Positions 1 to 8,355 of a DNA stretch of 64,000 nucleotides are shown piece by piece. The notes under the pieces were generated by a model. It searched no databases and was not told the DNA's origin. It saw nothing but the letters and a program-made list of their open reading frames with translations. Made by a program: the position numbers and the translations under genes. Position 1 is the first letter of the stretch, and every line of letters begins with the position of its first letter. The DNA is from Nitrosopumilaceae archaeon AB1(1) (lineage in GTDB: Archaea; Thermoproteota; Nitrososphaeria; Nitrososphaerales; Nitrosopumilaceae), in the NCBI GenBank assembly GCA_033471095.1, contig CP136752.1, positions 154,427-218,426 of the forward strand, in the 5' to 3' direction.

Positions 1-390
1 TTTCCCATGATACGAGCCATTCATTGCAATCATTCCAATCTTTTTTGTAAATTTTCTTGCAAACTTTATAGCAGCCTCTATAGATTCGGCACCGCTATTA
101 TTCAAATGAACTTGTGTCAGACCAGTAGGCGCTATATCTATTAATGTTTTGAGAAATTCTTCACGAGTTTTATTATACAACGAACTGTGTACAGTAATTA
201 CTTTGTCTAATTGATTCTTTTTAGCCTGTACAACACGTGGATTTCGATGTCCCACAAGCGCTACACCATATCCTCCCATACAATCGATATACTGATTACC
301 AGACTCATCCCAAACAGTTGCTCCAAGGGCCTTTTCAACAACAACAGGAAATCTCTGATACAGCTCCCCCATGTATTGATCTTCAGTCAT
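1..390 (-). CDS. lysJ: LysJ/ArgD-type class III aminotransferase, N-terminal part
   Basis: This is the first 130 residues of a PLP-dependent class III aminotransferase; the rest lies beyond the left edge of the window. The start reads MTEDQYMGELYQRFPVVVEK, followed by the family landmarks IDCMGGYGVALVGHRNPRV and LNNSGAESIEAAIKFARKF, the NSG-E part of the phosphate-binding region. In this pathway it would aminate the LysW-bound semialdehyde of glutamate or aminoadipate. The start ATG lies inside the end of lysZ with an 8-base overlap, so the two are probably translationally coupled in the argG-lysWXYZJ operon. Acetylornithine aminotransferase (argD) is the alternative name; in archaea with one copy the enzyme serves both arginine and lysine. 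Confidence 0.9.
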   Translation of the reverse strand, partial: MTEDQYMGELYQRFPVVVEKALGATVWDESGNQYIDCMGGYGVALVGHRNPRVVQAKKNQLDKVITVHSSLYNKTREEFLKTLIDIAPTGLTQVHLNNSGAESIEAAIKFARKFTKKIGMIAMNGSYHGK

Positions 391-1183
391 TACTAATCAC
401 CGTACACTTTTCATGATTAATTGCACATGATATCGGATTCTCTCGTGTTCCATTGGCAATTATAACTCTCCTCACTCCCATATCAAGTGCTTCAGTAGAG
501 GCAAGTATCTTTTTTTCCATTCCAGGTCCAATCTTAGGACGAATATCTTTAGCCTCTTGTAAAGTAAGATGAGAGACTAGTTTATCCTCCATGAGTAGAC
601 CATCCACATTAGTAATGAATAGTACTGTATCTGCATGCATTGCCCCTGCAACAGACGCAGCTGCCCTATCCCCATCAACATTTAGAAATTCATGATCTTC
701 ACTTAGTGCAAGTGGGGATATTACAGGAACTAGACCCATGTCTAGTAGTGAATGTAAAAATGAGTCATTAACAGATTTGATCTTTCCAGTATAACCACCA
801 TCAATTGCTTGTCTACGATTATTTTCATTCATAATTAGTAATTTCTTTTTACGATCAGCACGTAAAAAATTAGCGTCTGCTCCACACAGACCTATTGCAT
901 TGATACCGTGTTGCTGTAACTGCTGTACAATACTTGTGTTGATTTTACCGGCCATGACCATTGTAAATATTTGTATAGTTTCTTTGTCCGTGTATCTGCT
1001 GCGAATTCCACTCGGTGATGTGACAAATTTAGGTTCTTTACCGAGTTTTTCACACATGCTACTCACATCTTTACCTCCGCCATGAACAATCACTAAACCA
1101 TTCTTTGCAAATTTAGCAATATCTTGTATTGTAGAGGAGTGTAGACCATCCACTATACTACCACCTATCTTTATGATTATCAT
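383..1183 (-). CDS. lysZ: [LysW]-aminoadipate/[LysW]-glutamate kinase
   Basis: An amino-acid kinase of 266 residues, the usual size for the NAGK/LysZ family. It phosphorylates the side-chain carboxylate of glutamate or alpha-aminoadipate attached to the carrier LysW. Visible motifs are the N-terminal phosphate loop KIGGSIVDG, the substrate loop VHGGGKDVSSMCEKLG, and the NVDGD/ITNVDGLL region that binds ATP. Its ATG overlaps the lysY stop as ATGA, and its own end overlaps the start of the aminotransferase, so expression is tightly coupled. Context (lysW and lysX upstream) favours LysZ over a free N-acetylglutamate kinase. The sequence alone does not tell me whether glutamate, aminoadipate or both are substrates. 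Confidence 0.92.
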   Translation of the reverse strand: MIIIKIGGSIVDGLHSSTIQDIAKFAKNGLVIVHGGGKDVSSMCEKLGKEPKFVTSPSGIRSRYTDKETIQIFTMVMAGKINTSIVQQLQQHGINAIGLCGADANFLRADRKKKLLIMNENNRRQAIDGGYTGKIKSVNDSFLHSLLDMGLVPVISPLALSEDHEFLNVDGDRAAASVAGAMHADTVLFITNVDGLLMEDKLVSHLTLQEAKDIRPKIGPGMEKKILASTEALDMGVRRVIIANGTRENPISCAINHEKCTVISND

Positions 1184-2229
1184 CAGACAGGTGTTAATGG
1201 CGTATATCTTAAACCTTCTAGTTCATCAAAGCCCAACATCAAATTCATGTTTTGTATCGCAGAGCCGGCAGCACCCTTCATCAGATTATCTGAGGCAGAT
1301 AGGGCAATGAGTCTATTATTATCCTCGTCAATATCAAACCCAACATCACAAAAGTTAGAGCCTACTAGAAATTTAGGATCTGGAAATTTGTAGGCTCCTT
1401 TTTTATCACGAATGAGACGTACAAAAAATTCGTCACCATATGCCTCACGATATATCTTCCAAATGTCTTTTTCAGTGATTTTTTTATTAAGAAATGTATG
1501 ATTGGTACATAATATTCCTCTTACCACATCAACTGCGTGTGGGCTCATAGATACAGAAATTTTACTACCGGCAATTTCGCTGAGTTCTTGTTCAATCTCA
1601 CCGGTATGTCGATGTTTTGCAGGTTTGTAAGGTCGAATCACACCAGCTCTCATTGCATGAGATGTGCCAGCGCCAGATCCTGCACCAGATGATCCAATTT
1701 TAGAATCAACTATAATATGATCACGATCTATTATATCATGTTTTATTAGTGGTGCAAGTGCAAGAATGGACGTAACTGCCATACAACCAGGACATGATAC
1801 GAGTTGAGATTTTTTTATTTCGTCACGATGCAACTCTGGAACACCAAATGTGGATTTACTCAAATAATCAGGTTGTTCATGCTTCCAACCATACCATTTA
1901 TCATAATCAGATGCCTCGTGTAATCGGTAATCAGCAGATAAATCAATAATCTTGACACCAAGATCATACAATTCTTTCACAATATGAACTGCAGCCCCAT
2001 GTGGTACAGCAGTGAATACAAGATCACAACTGTCTGCAAGTTTATCGGCATTGTATTCGGTAAATTTTAAATCTGTAAATCCCCGAAGACTAGGTTGAAC
2101 ACGGTGTAGATATTCACCTGCGTGTTGTCTAGATGTGACGGCTGCAATTTCTACATGTGGATGATTTACAAGGAGTCTTAGGGTTTCACCACCGACATAC
2201 CCTGACGCACCAACTATTCCTACTTTCAT
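1183..2229 (-). CDS. lysY: [LysW]-aminoadipyl/glutamyl phosphate reductase
   Basis: An NADPH-dependent reductase of 348 residues in the ArgC/LysY family. It converts the LysW-bound acyl phosphate made by LysZ to the semialdehyde. The N-terminus carries the Rossmann motif GIVGASGYVGGETLRLL, and the catalytic cysteine sits in SCPGCMAVTSILAL at about residue 150. The segment KHRHTGEIEQELSEI is also typical of the family. The gene overlaps lysZ by four bases (ATGA). About 50 bases separate it from lysX upstream, so it may have its own ribosome entry but is clearly part of the same operon. Confidence 0.93.
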   Translation of the reverse strand: MKVGIVGASGYVGGETLRLLVNHPHVEIAAVTSRQHAGEYLHRVQPSLRGFTDLKFTEYNADKLADSCDLVFTAVPHGAAVHIVKELYDLGVKIIDLSADYRLHEASDYDKWYGWKHEQPDYLSKSTFGVPELHRDEIKKSQLVSCPGCMAVTSILALAPLIKHDIIDRDHIIVDSKIGSSGAGSGAGTSHAMRAGVIRPYKPAKHRHTGEIEQELSEIAGSKISVSMSPHAVDVVRGILCTNHTFLNKKITEKDIWKIYREAYGDEFFVRLIRDKKGAYKFPDPKFLVGSNFCDVGFDIDEDNNRLIALSASDNLMKGAAGSAIQNMNLMLGFDELEGLRYTPLTPV

Positions 2230-2279
2230 GTAGTAAATTTCAGGGCATCTAATTTAATTGATAAGAATGTACTCTACTA

Positions 2280-3137
2280 TTACCTTTTTAGATAATCCAA
2301 GGCATACTGAATCATTTTCTGAGGAATATTGACCGGTGATACCTTTGCTAATCCCTTGAATTCTGTCGTATTATTCACCTCATGGACTAGCAGACCCCTC
2401 TTTTCATCCTCCATTATATCCACACCTAATATTCCACCACCCATAGCTTCGGATGCCTTTGATGCAATCTCTTCAATCTCGGGGGTAATTTGACATAATT
2501 TCGGTTCTGCACCAATGGCCAAATTAGTCTTGAATCCTTCAGAAGACTCACGATACATGGCAGTGATCGGCGTATGATTAATGGTAATTACACGGATATC
2601 ACGAGGTGGGCGTTTAATAAATTCTTGAAGGTAGAATATTCTATCATATACGCCATCTACAAGTTCTCTCATCTCAAAGACAGCATCAACAGCATCAATA
2701 TCATTTAATAAAACAATTCCTCTACCCCAACTACCAACCACAGGTTTTAGGACAAGAGGGAATCCAACCTCAGAGATTAATTTTGACGCAGTATCTCCTG
2801 TAAATGAAAAATATGTTTTTGGTGTAGGAATATTTGCTTTTTTCAACATTAATGTCATAAACATTTTGTTACCACAATTTTGTGCTGTTCTGAAATCATT
2901 AATTACTGGTAGATTCATAAAATTTAGCATTGATGTAAAGTGTAATCCACGAAAATAACTTACACACCTCTCTAAAATTATATCACCAAGATCATATGAA
3001 TCTGATTTGCTGTCAGTGTTAAATGATACATCTTTTGCATCAACTAGTGACACATCACATCCTAAATCAATCGTTGCCTGTTTTAGCATTTTTTCCTCAG
3101 ATCGCATGCGATCATAGATTATGCCAACTTTGGGCAT
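2280..3137 (-). CDS. lysX: LysW ligase (LysX/ArgX), ATP-grasp
   Basis: An ATP-grasp ligase of 285 residues that joins the amino group of glutamate or alpha-aminoadipate to the C-terminal glutamate of LysW. It shares the RimK-like fold. Visible landmarks are the ATP-binding loop VVGSWGRGIVLL, the segment YLQEFIKRPPRDIRVI, and the metal-binding end GVDIMEDEKRGLLVHEVNNT. The start ATG overlaps the lysW stop by one base (TAATG), so carrier and ligase are coupled. Paralogous ArgX and LysX differ in substrate-pocket residues; I cannot separate them confidently by eye, so the choice between arginine and lysine remains open. The argG gene upstream leans towards arginine. Confidence 0.92.
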   Translation of the reverse strand: MPKVGIIYDRMRSEEKMLKQATIDLGCDVSLVDAKDVSFNTDSKSDSYDLGDIILERCVSYFRGLHFTSMLNFMNLPVINDFRTAQNCGNKMFMTLMLKKANIPTPKTYFSFTGDTASKLISEVGFPLVLKPVVGSWGRGIVLLNDIDAVDAVFEMRELVDGVYDRIFYLQEFIKRPPRDIRVITINHTPITAMYRESSEGFKTNLAIGAEPKLCQITPEIEEIASKASEAMGGGILGVDIMEDEKRGLLVHEVNNTTEFKGLAKVSPVNIPQKMIQYALDYLKR

Positions 3138-3301
3138 TATTCCCCCCAGTCTTCGCCTACATTTTCTGCCGGTTTAAGATCCATACCAGAGTCTTTCTTT
3201 GTCAGTTCATAATCTGCCCCACAGTCAGAGCAAGACACAATCTCACCTTGAGCAGCATCATCAGGTATACCAATTATAGCATCACATTCAGGACAGTTCA
3301 T
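3137..3301 (-). CDS. lysW: amino-group carrier protein LysW
   Basis: A 54-residue acidic carrier protein. It begins MNCPECDAIIGIPDDAAQGE, has a zinc ribbon made by two CxxC pairs (CPEC and CSDC), and ends in EDWGE. That C-terminal motif is the hallmark of LysW; its last glutamate is the attachment site for the substrate amino group. The length and both motifs match the family exactly. It sits 8 bases after argG and overlaps lysX by one base. The protein protects the substrate amino group and hands intermediates to LysX, LysZ, LysY and the aminotransferase, all encoded next to it. Confidence 0.96.
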   Translation of the reverse strand: MNCPECDAIIGIPDDAAQGEIVSCSDCGADYELTKKDSGMDLKPAENVGEDWGE

Positions 3302-3309
3302 ATTTTTAT

Positions 3310-4491
3310 TCACATTTTTGATTGTAATTTATTAGCTTCTGTTGTTTCAAGACCCCATAGCGACACAAATCCAGTAGCAAGCCGTTGATCAAATGTAGAG
3401 TCTTTACCGTATGTAGCCTCACGTCTATTATACAGAAGATAGGGGGATTTACGACCTACAACTCGAATACTACCTTTGTGGAGTCGCAATCGAACAGTAC
3501 CGGTGACCATATTTTGAGATTTTTCTATAAAAGCGTCTAGACTACTCTTTAAAGGATCCTGCCAAAGTCCCGAGTAGGCAAGCCAAGCCCATTCGCTATC
3601 TACTAGTTGCTTGAATTTATTCTGATGTCTAGTGTGCACCGCTTTCTCAAGATCAGAGTGTGCCTCTATAAGACAGGTAGCAGCAGGAGTCTCATACACT
3701 TCACGTGATTTTATTCCAACTATTCTATCCTCTATATGATCTACAATTCCAACACCAGATGCGCCAGTTAGTTTGTTTAATAGAGTAATCATAGATATTA
3801 TATCCTTTTTACCATTAATTGATATTGGAATTCCTTGTTTGAATTTAATCTCTACATAGACTGGAGAAGATTTACCATTAATGTTTGTCCACTCAAATGC
3901 ACTTTGAGGTGGTTCGGCATACGCATCTTCAAGAACACCACCCTCTATTGCTCTACCCCACAAATTCTGATCAATGCTGAAACGTTTTGCAACAGCGTCA
4001 ATCTTTATACCATTCTTCTTTGCAAATTTCAACTCTTCATCTCGACTCAAATTTTTATCACGTATTGGGGCAATGATTGGAAGGTTGGAGCCTGAGCGTA
4101 ACGTAATATCAAAACGTACCTGATCATTGCCTTTACCAGAGCATCCGTGAGCTAATGTGGTGGCTCGTTCTTTTTTAGCAATGTGTAATACTTTTCCAGC
4201 AATAAGGGGACGGGCAAGGGCCGTTGCAAGACAATACTTGTTTTGATATAATGCATTTGCCTTTATTGCAGGATGAATAAAATCAACAACAAATTCTCTT
4301 TGAGCATTAATGGTATAGTGTTTAGTCACACCCAATTTTTTAGCCTTTGCGGCAATTTTTTTAAAATCATCACCCTGTCCAACATCTACTGTCACGGTAA
4401 TTACATCAAGATTATGCTCCTCTTGTAGATAGCGTACTACTACAGATGTATCAAGACCTCCAGAGAATGCCAGCACAGCCTTGCCTTTCAT
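3310..4491 (-). CDS. argG: argininosuccinate synthase
   Basis: Joins citrulline and aspartate with ATP to form argininosuccinate, the second-last step of arginine synthesis. At 393 residues it has normal family length. The N-terminal PP-loop LAFSGGLDTSVVVRYL binds ATP, and the middle holds AHGCSGKGNDQVRF, a family signature. The gene is the first of the operon and is followed by lysW after only 8 bases. Its presence directly upstream of the carrier pathway suggests that the LysW route here supplies ornithine for arginine, with lysine as a possible second product. Confidence 0.96.
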   Translation of the reverse strand: MKGKAVLAFSGGLDTSVVVRYLQEEHNLDVITVTVDVGQGDDFKKIAAKAKKLGVTKHYTINAQREFVVDFIHPAIKANALYQNKYCLATALARPLIAGKVLHIAKKERATTLAHGCSGKGNDQVRFDITLRSGSNLPIIAPIRDKNLSRDEELKFAKKNGIKIDAVAKRFSIDQNLWGRAIEGGVLEDAYAEPPQSAFEWTNINGKSSPVYVEIKFKQGIPISINGKKDIISMITLLNKLTGASGVGIVDHIEDRIVGIKSREVYETPAATCLIEAHSDLEKAVHTRHQNKFKQLVDSEWAWLAYSGLWQDPLKSSLDAFIEKSQNMVTGTVRLRLHKGSIRVVGRKSPYLLYNRREATYGKDSTFDQRLATGFVSLWGLETTEANKLQSKM

Positions 4492-4554
4492 GATTAGAGA
4501 GATGATGTATAATCATTTATCTTTTATTACTAGTAGGTTAAGCTAAAATTCAAT

Positions 4555-4570
4555 CATTATTTACATATAA
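4555..4570 (+). promoter_or_regulatory. probable TATA box for the ABC importer operon
   Basis: The sequence TTTACATATAAG lies about 20-30 bases before the TTG start of the substrate-binding protein gene, the usual distance for an archaeal TATA box with a very short leader. The region between the divergent argG gene and this gene is only about 96 bases, so both promoters must lie within it. Confidence 0.45.
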
Positions 4571-4587
4571 GTAATAATGAATTTACA

Positions 4588-5583
4588 TTGAAAAACATAA
4601 CATATGGAATAATAGGTATAGTCGGATTAGTGATTATAGGTGTGCTAATTGCCACATTACAAAGTGGACAGGAGAGTAATGATAAACTACGGATTGCATA
4701 TTTTGCAAATATTGGTCACCTAGTTCCGATCGTCGGATTAGAGCAGGGATTATTCAGTGAAGCATTAAGTGATATTGTAGATGTTGACGTGTATTTATTT
4801 GATAGTGGACCGCAAGCAATTGAATCACTCTTTGCTAATTCAATAGACTTGGCATATGTGGGACCCGGTCCTGCAATTAATGGATATGTCAAATCAGATG
4901 GTAAGTTGAGAATAATAACAGGATCTGCTAGCGGTGGAACAAGTCTAGTAGGAATTGACGAATCAATCAAGGGCATAACAGATTTGGATGGGAAAAAAGT
5001 ATCCAGTCCACAACTTGGTAATACACAAGACATATCGTTACGTCACAACTTGAAAGAGAATGGTCTGAAAGGTATGAGATTTGGCGGAACTGTGACAATA
5101 CACAACGTGGCAAATCCAGATACCTACACTCTATTTGCAAAGGGCGATATTGATGCTGCATGGGTTCCTGAGCCATGGGCTACCATACTAGTGAAAGAAT
5201 TGAATGGGACTAGAGTATTCAGAGAAGAAACATTATGGTCAGATGAGAGATTTGCATCTGTAGTTCTAGTTGGAAAATCAGAGTATATTGAGAAGAATGA
5301 GGATATCATAAAAAGATGGGTACAGGTGCATGAAGAAATAGTATCATGGATAAATGAGAATCCCCTAGAGGCAAAAGAGATATTTCATTCATTCATGTAC
5401 AAGACATATGGAAAGACAATTCCAGATTACATCATTGATGAGGCCATGAACAATTTGGAGATTACATCTGAATTAAATAAAGAATCCATAATTACATTTG
5501 CACAACGTGCAGATGAGTTGGGTTATCTAGGACGTGATGGGTACAGTCTAGAAGAAATATTCTGGGAGGGGAAACTCCCATGA
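4588..5583 (+). CDS. ABC importer substrate-binding protein, NMT1/SsuA-like
   Basis: A membrane-anchored solute receptor of 331 residues for a nitrate/sulfonate/taurine-class importer. An N-terminal hydrophobic segment (about residues 4-24) acts as an uncleaved anchor; I see no lipobox cysteine. The mature part starts LRIAYFANIGHLVPIVGLEQ and continues with DLAYVGPGPAINGY and DAAWVPEPWATIL, all typical of periplasmic-binding-like fold II proteins of the TauA/SsuA/ThiY type. The start is TTG: the only nearby ATG (4577) runs into a stop at once. The stop overlaps the ATPase start (ATGA). The substrate cannot be read from the sequence; taurine, sulfonates, bicarbonate and thiamine precursors all belong to the class. 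Confidence 0.85.
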   Translation: MKNITYGIIGIVGLVIIGVLIATLQSGQESNDKLRIAYFANIGHLVPIVGLEQGLFSEALSDIVDVDVYLFDSGPQAIESLFANSIDLAYVGPGPAINGYVKSDGKLRIITGSASGGTSLVGIDESIKGITDLDGKKVSSPQLGNTQDISLRHNLKENGLKGMRFGGTVTIHNVANPDTYTLFAKGDIDAAWVPEPWATILVKELNGTRVFREETLWSDERFASVVLVGKSEYIEKNEDIIKRWVQVHEEIVSWINENPLEAKEIFHSFMYKTYGKTIPDYIIDEAMNNLEITSELNKESIITFAQRADELGYLGRDGYSLEEIFWEGKLP

Positions 5584-6422
5584 GTATTCTACAAGCAAAA
5601 AATATATCAAAAAGCTTTGTACACAAGTACAATCTCAAAGTTCTTGATGGAATAGATTTAGACATTAATGAAGGGGATTTCGTATGTTTGGTGGGACCAT
5701 CAGGATGTGGAAAATCTACATTTTTGAGAATACTGGTTGGATTTGAAAAACCCGATGAAGGTAGTGTCATATTCAATGGTAAAGAAGTTACAAGACCAGG
5801 ATCGGAAAGAATCATGGTGTTTCAGGAAGGGGCATTATTCCCATGGCTAAGTGTCAGAGATAATGTAGAATTTGGATTAAAGATGGCAAATATACCAGTT
5901 GATGAGCGCCATAAAATATCCAAGAGATATCTTGATATGATGCAATTAGATAAATTTGTAGATTCATTTACATATCAATTATCAACGGGTATGAAACAAC
6001 GCGTGGCAATTGCCAGAGCCCTTGCTATGGATCCGGCCATACTACTCATGGATGAACCGTTTGCATCCCTTGATGCGTTTACTAGAGATTTACTAATTAA
6101 AGAGATGCAGGCCATATGGAGTAAGACTAGAAAGACAATCATATTTGTGACACATAGTGTCATAGAGGCAACCATGTTGGGAACAAAAATTGCAGTATTT
6201 AGTGGTAGGCCATCCCAGATTAAGAGAATAATAGATGTGAGTCATGACTATCCACGATCAGCGCAGGATGAGAAATTGGTAGAACTTCAAAAAAAATCTT
6301 GGCAGAACTTGGTAAAAAGGAAGAGGACAAATCATGAATGTGTGGATGAAAAAAGTAGTATTCTTTTTAGCGCTAGTCATCATATGGCAGGCAGTAGCAT
6401 ACTCGAATGTATGGGCAAGTAA
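5580..6422 (+). CDS. ABC importer ATPase, nitrate/sulfonate/taurine class
   Basis: The ATP-hydrolysing subunit of the importer. It has Walker A GPSGCGKST (about residues 39-47), a Q-loop in IMVFQEGALFPWL, Walker B ILLMDEPFASLD and the H-loop in FVTHSV. The signature motif reads LSTGMKQR where the class normally has LSGGM, a conservative but uncommon change. The ORF is 280 residues, and its last roughly 30 residues overlap the permease gene by 89 bases and look like out-of-frame sequence. In another frame the gene would end just at the permease start, so a one-base slip in the A-rich stretch near 6312-6330 may have lengthened it. Confidence 0.88.
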   Translation: MSILQAKNISKSFVHKYNLKVLDGIDLDINEGDFVCLVGPSGCGKSTFLRILVGFEKPDEGSVIFNGKEVTRPGSERIMVFQEGALFPWLSVRDNVEFGLKMANIPVDERHKISKRYLDMMQLDKFVDSFTYQLSTGMKQRVAIARALAMDPAILLMDEPFASLDAFTRDLLIKEMQAIWSKTRKTIIFVTHSVIEATMLGTKIAVFSGRPSQIKRIIDVSHDYPRSAQDEKLVELQKKSWQNLVKRKRTNHECVDEKSSILFSASHHMAGSSILECMGK

Positions 6423-7086
6423 TGTATTTCCATCACCGCTAGACATTATCGAGGATTTGGCATACATGGCATCAGATGGCAGTTTATTTTATGGAATTGG
6501 TACTAGTCTAGCAAGACTAGCCATAGGATTATCAATTGCAATATCCGGTGGCATAGTTCTCGGAGTATTAATGGCGCGTGTAGATACCATCAATCAAACT
6601 ATCGGATCATTGGTTTTAGGATTACAATCAATACCATCCATTGCTTGGGTACCACTAGCAATACTGTGGTTTGGACTGACAGATGGAGGGATCATATTTG
6701 TTACTACCATCGGGGCAATATTTGCAGTTACCATAAACACATACACTGGAGTGAAAAATATTAATCCCCATTATATTGAAGCGGGAAAAAACATGGGAGC
6801 ACATGGTAGTAAATTAATAACAAGTGTGCTACTACCTGCAGCATTTCCTTACATGATATCAGGTTTTAAACAGGGTTGGGCATTTGCGTGGAGAGGAGTA
6901 ATTGGAGCAGAGATACTATTTTCATTTTTGGGACTCGGTTTCATACTCAATGCAGGAAGACAGTTGAATGATGTCTCTGAAATTATTGCCATAATGATTG
7001 TAATTATGGGAATTGGAATGTTGATGGACGGTGCTATATTCAAAAGATTAGAGAACAAAGTAATGATTAGATGGGGATTGCGATAA
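6334..7086 (+). CDS. ABC importer permease, nitrate/sulfonate/taurine class
   Basis: The membrane channel subunit, 250 residues with about six hydrophobic segments. It carries the EAA loop characteristic of BPD-type permeases, here EAGKNMGAHGSKLITSVLLP, which docks onto the ATPase. The sequence LQSIPSIAWVPLAILWFG and the C-terminal GRQLNDVSEIIAIMIVI are typical of SsuC/TauC/NrtB relatives. The start ATG at 6334 (MNVWMKKVVFF) gives the normal length. It overlaps the annotated end of the ATPase by 89 bases; a genuine gene order would have a much shorter overlap. Confidence 0.9.
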   Translation: MNVWMKKVVFFLALVIIWQAVAYSNVWASNVFPSPLDIIEDLAYMASDGSLFYGIGTSLARLAIGLSIAISGGIVLGVLMARVDTINQTIGSLVLGLQSIPSIAWVPLAILWFGLTDGGIIFVTTIGAIFAVTINTYTGVKNINPHYIEAGKNMGAHGSKLITSVLLPAAFPYMISGFKQGWAFAWRGVIGAEILFSFLGLGFILNAGRQLNDVSEIIAIMIVIMGIGMLMDGAIFKRLENKVMIRWGLR

Positions 7087-7185
7087 TTCCATACCGAGTT
7101 GCAAATGGAATATGTGGAGAATCATTCATAAAATGAATATTTACCGATTAAAAATTATTGAAATATGATTATATTCAGCTTGTAA

Positions 7186-7194
7186 TTTATATAG
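7186..7194 (+). promoter_or_regulatory. TATA box of the toxin-antitoxin-like operon
   Basis: TTTATATAG lies 27-35 bases before the ATG at 7221, the normal archaeal spacing for a short leader. Only about 130 bases separate the operon from the permease gene, and this element suggests independent transcription. Confidence 0.5.
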
Positions 7195-7220
7195 AAAAAT
7201 GAGCAACGAAAAATGCATAA

Positions 7221-7712
7221 ATGAATGAAGGGATAAAATCGACTCATCAGAATTTAGACGTTTTCAGACTTGGCATGATTCTACAAAATATAGATAATTT
7301 TGATACAACTACGTTTAAGGGCAGATTGACACTTCAAAAAACAATATATCTTTTACAAGTATTTGGACTTTACATTGGATATAATTTTTCATGGTATTTA
7401 CGTGGACCGTATTGTTCACGATTGGCAAGAAATGGTTTTGAATTAGAGAATATTTATGAAAATATACACCAGGGATCATTTGAAAAAAAATCATCGCAAA
7501 AACGATTTCAAGAATTTTTAAAATTTATGGCTAATAAAAAAAATGATCCAGATCGAATTGAAATTCTTGCATCAATTCATTTTTTGAAAAAAATACACAC
7601 AGATATGAAAAAATCTGAAATATTGAATAAAGTGAAGAAAAAACAACTCAACTTTACAAAAAAACAGTGTGAAGATGCATGGAGTGAATTAAAAATGGAG
7701 AAATTGATATAA
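7221..7712 (+). CDS. YwgA/Panacea-like conserved protein in a toxin-antitoxin operon
   Basis: A 163-residue cytosolic protein. The core RLTLQKTIYLLQVFGLYIGY followed by FSWYLRGPYCSRLARNG resembles the YwgA/DUF4065 (Panacea, SocA-like) pattern, in which a helical K-x-x-Y-L segment is followed by a Y-x-x-GPYS-like motif. Such domains occur in antitoxins and phage-associated proteins. The C-terminal half is lysine-rich and probably helical. The stop overlaps the next ATG as TAATG, so it is coupled to the gene after it. The operon ends with a RelE/ParE toxin, which supports a role in toxin control. The family match is by eye, and a different small helical family is possible. Confidence 0.55.
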   Translation: MNEGIKSTHQNLDVFRLGMILQNIDNFDTTTFKGRLTLQKTIYLLQVFGLYIGYNFSWYLRGPYCSRLARNGFELENIYENIHQGSFEKKSSQKRFQEFLKFMANKKNDPDRIEILASIHFLKKIHTDMKKSEILNKVKKKQLNFTKKQCEDAWSELKMEKLI

Positions 7713-8059
7713 TGTCGTTAAAATTAAAAGAAAAAATCACATTTCCACAAAAAGAGATAAAGAAAACAGTTTCGAGTAAATATCACACAGTACGTAAATC
7801 ATTGAGTAGTGACGATGCAGCACTATTTTTTATGCTGACAGATACAACATATGGAGATAAGCATCAAATCAATATTGAAAAAGTACACAAAAATGTATTT
7901 CAAAAAGCAAAAATTGCCAAAATAACAATATCTGATGAAGATATGGAAACATTAGAAATTATGCTAGATCCAAAAATGAGAGAAGAGATCAAATCTCGTA
8001 TGGATGATGTAAAAAAAGGGAATCTGGTATCATGGAACAAGGTAAAAGACACGGTCTAA
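7712..8059 (+). CDS. probable antitoxin partner of the RelE-like toxin
   Basis: A 115-residue, charged, mostly helical protein with no cysteines and no membrane segment. I do not recognise the family. Its place in the operon fits an antitoxin: it overlaps the preceding gene by one base and the following RelE/ParE-like toxin gene by 28 bases, which is the usual tight antitoxin-toxin order. The acidic and helical end (about residues 75-108, ISDEDMETLEIMLDPKMREE) could wrap the toxin. The region around SSDDAALFFMLTDTTYGD may hold the folded N-terminal domain. Confidence 0.55.
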   Translation: MSLKLKEKITFPQKEIKKTVSSKYHTVRKSLSSDDAALFFMLTDTTYGDKHQINIEKVHKNVFQKAKIAKITISDEDMETLEIMLDPKMREEIKSRMDDVKKGNLVSWNKVKDTV

Positions 8060-8355
8060 TTTTTGAGATCAAACTACACAAAAATGTTGAAAAAACACTA
8101 AAGAAAATGAAAAAACATGACCCTAAATTATTATCAGAGATAAGAGTCAGGTTTGAATCTCTAAAGAAAAATCCAAATCTTGGAAAAAAATTAAAGGGTG
8201 ACCTTGAGAAAATATATTCCATCTCTATCAAGAAATTTGATTTTCGAATATTATACATTAAAGAAAAAAAAGATATAATCATCATATTAGCAATAGGTCA
8301 CAGAAGAAATATTTATGACAATATGAAACAATATTTAGAATTATTAAAAGTTTAA
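8032..8355 (+). CDS. RelE/ParE superfamily toxin
   Basis: A 107-residue protein of RelE/ParE type. The recognisable order is an N-terminal strand (FEIKLHKNVEKTLKKMKK), two basic helices, then LGKKLKGDLEKIYSISIKKFDFRILYIKEKKDIIIILAIGHRRNIYD, split here only by description. The paired strands with Arg in FRILY and the terminal GHRRN-Y are standard in RelE mRNA interferases, with the last Arg/His/Tyr residues at the catalytic end. The family cuts mRNA at the ribosome or, in ParE, poisons gyrase; the C-terminal residues favour the RelE side. The start ATG lies within the antitoxin-like gene, so the pair is coupled. Confidence 0.8.
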   Translation: MEQGKRHGLIFEIKLHKNVEKTLKKMKKHDPKLLSEIRVRFESLKKNPNLGKKLKGDLEKIYSISIKKFDFRILYIKEKKDIIIILAIGHRRNIYDNMKQYLELLKV

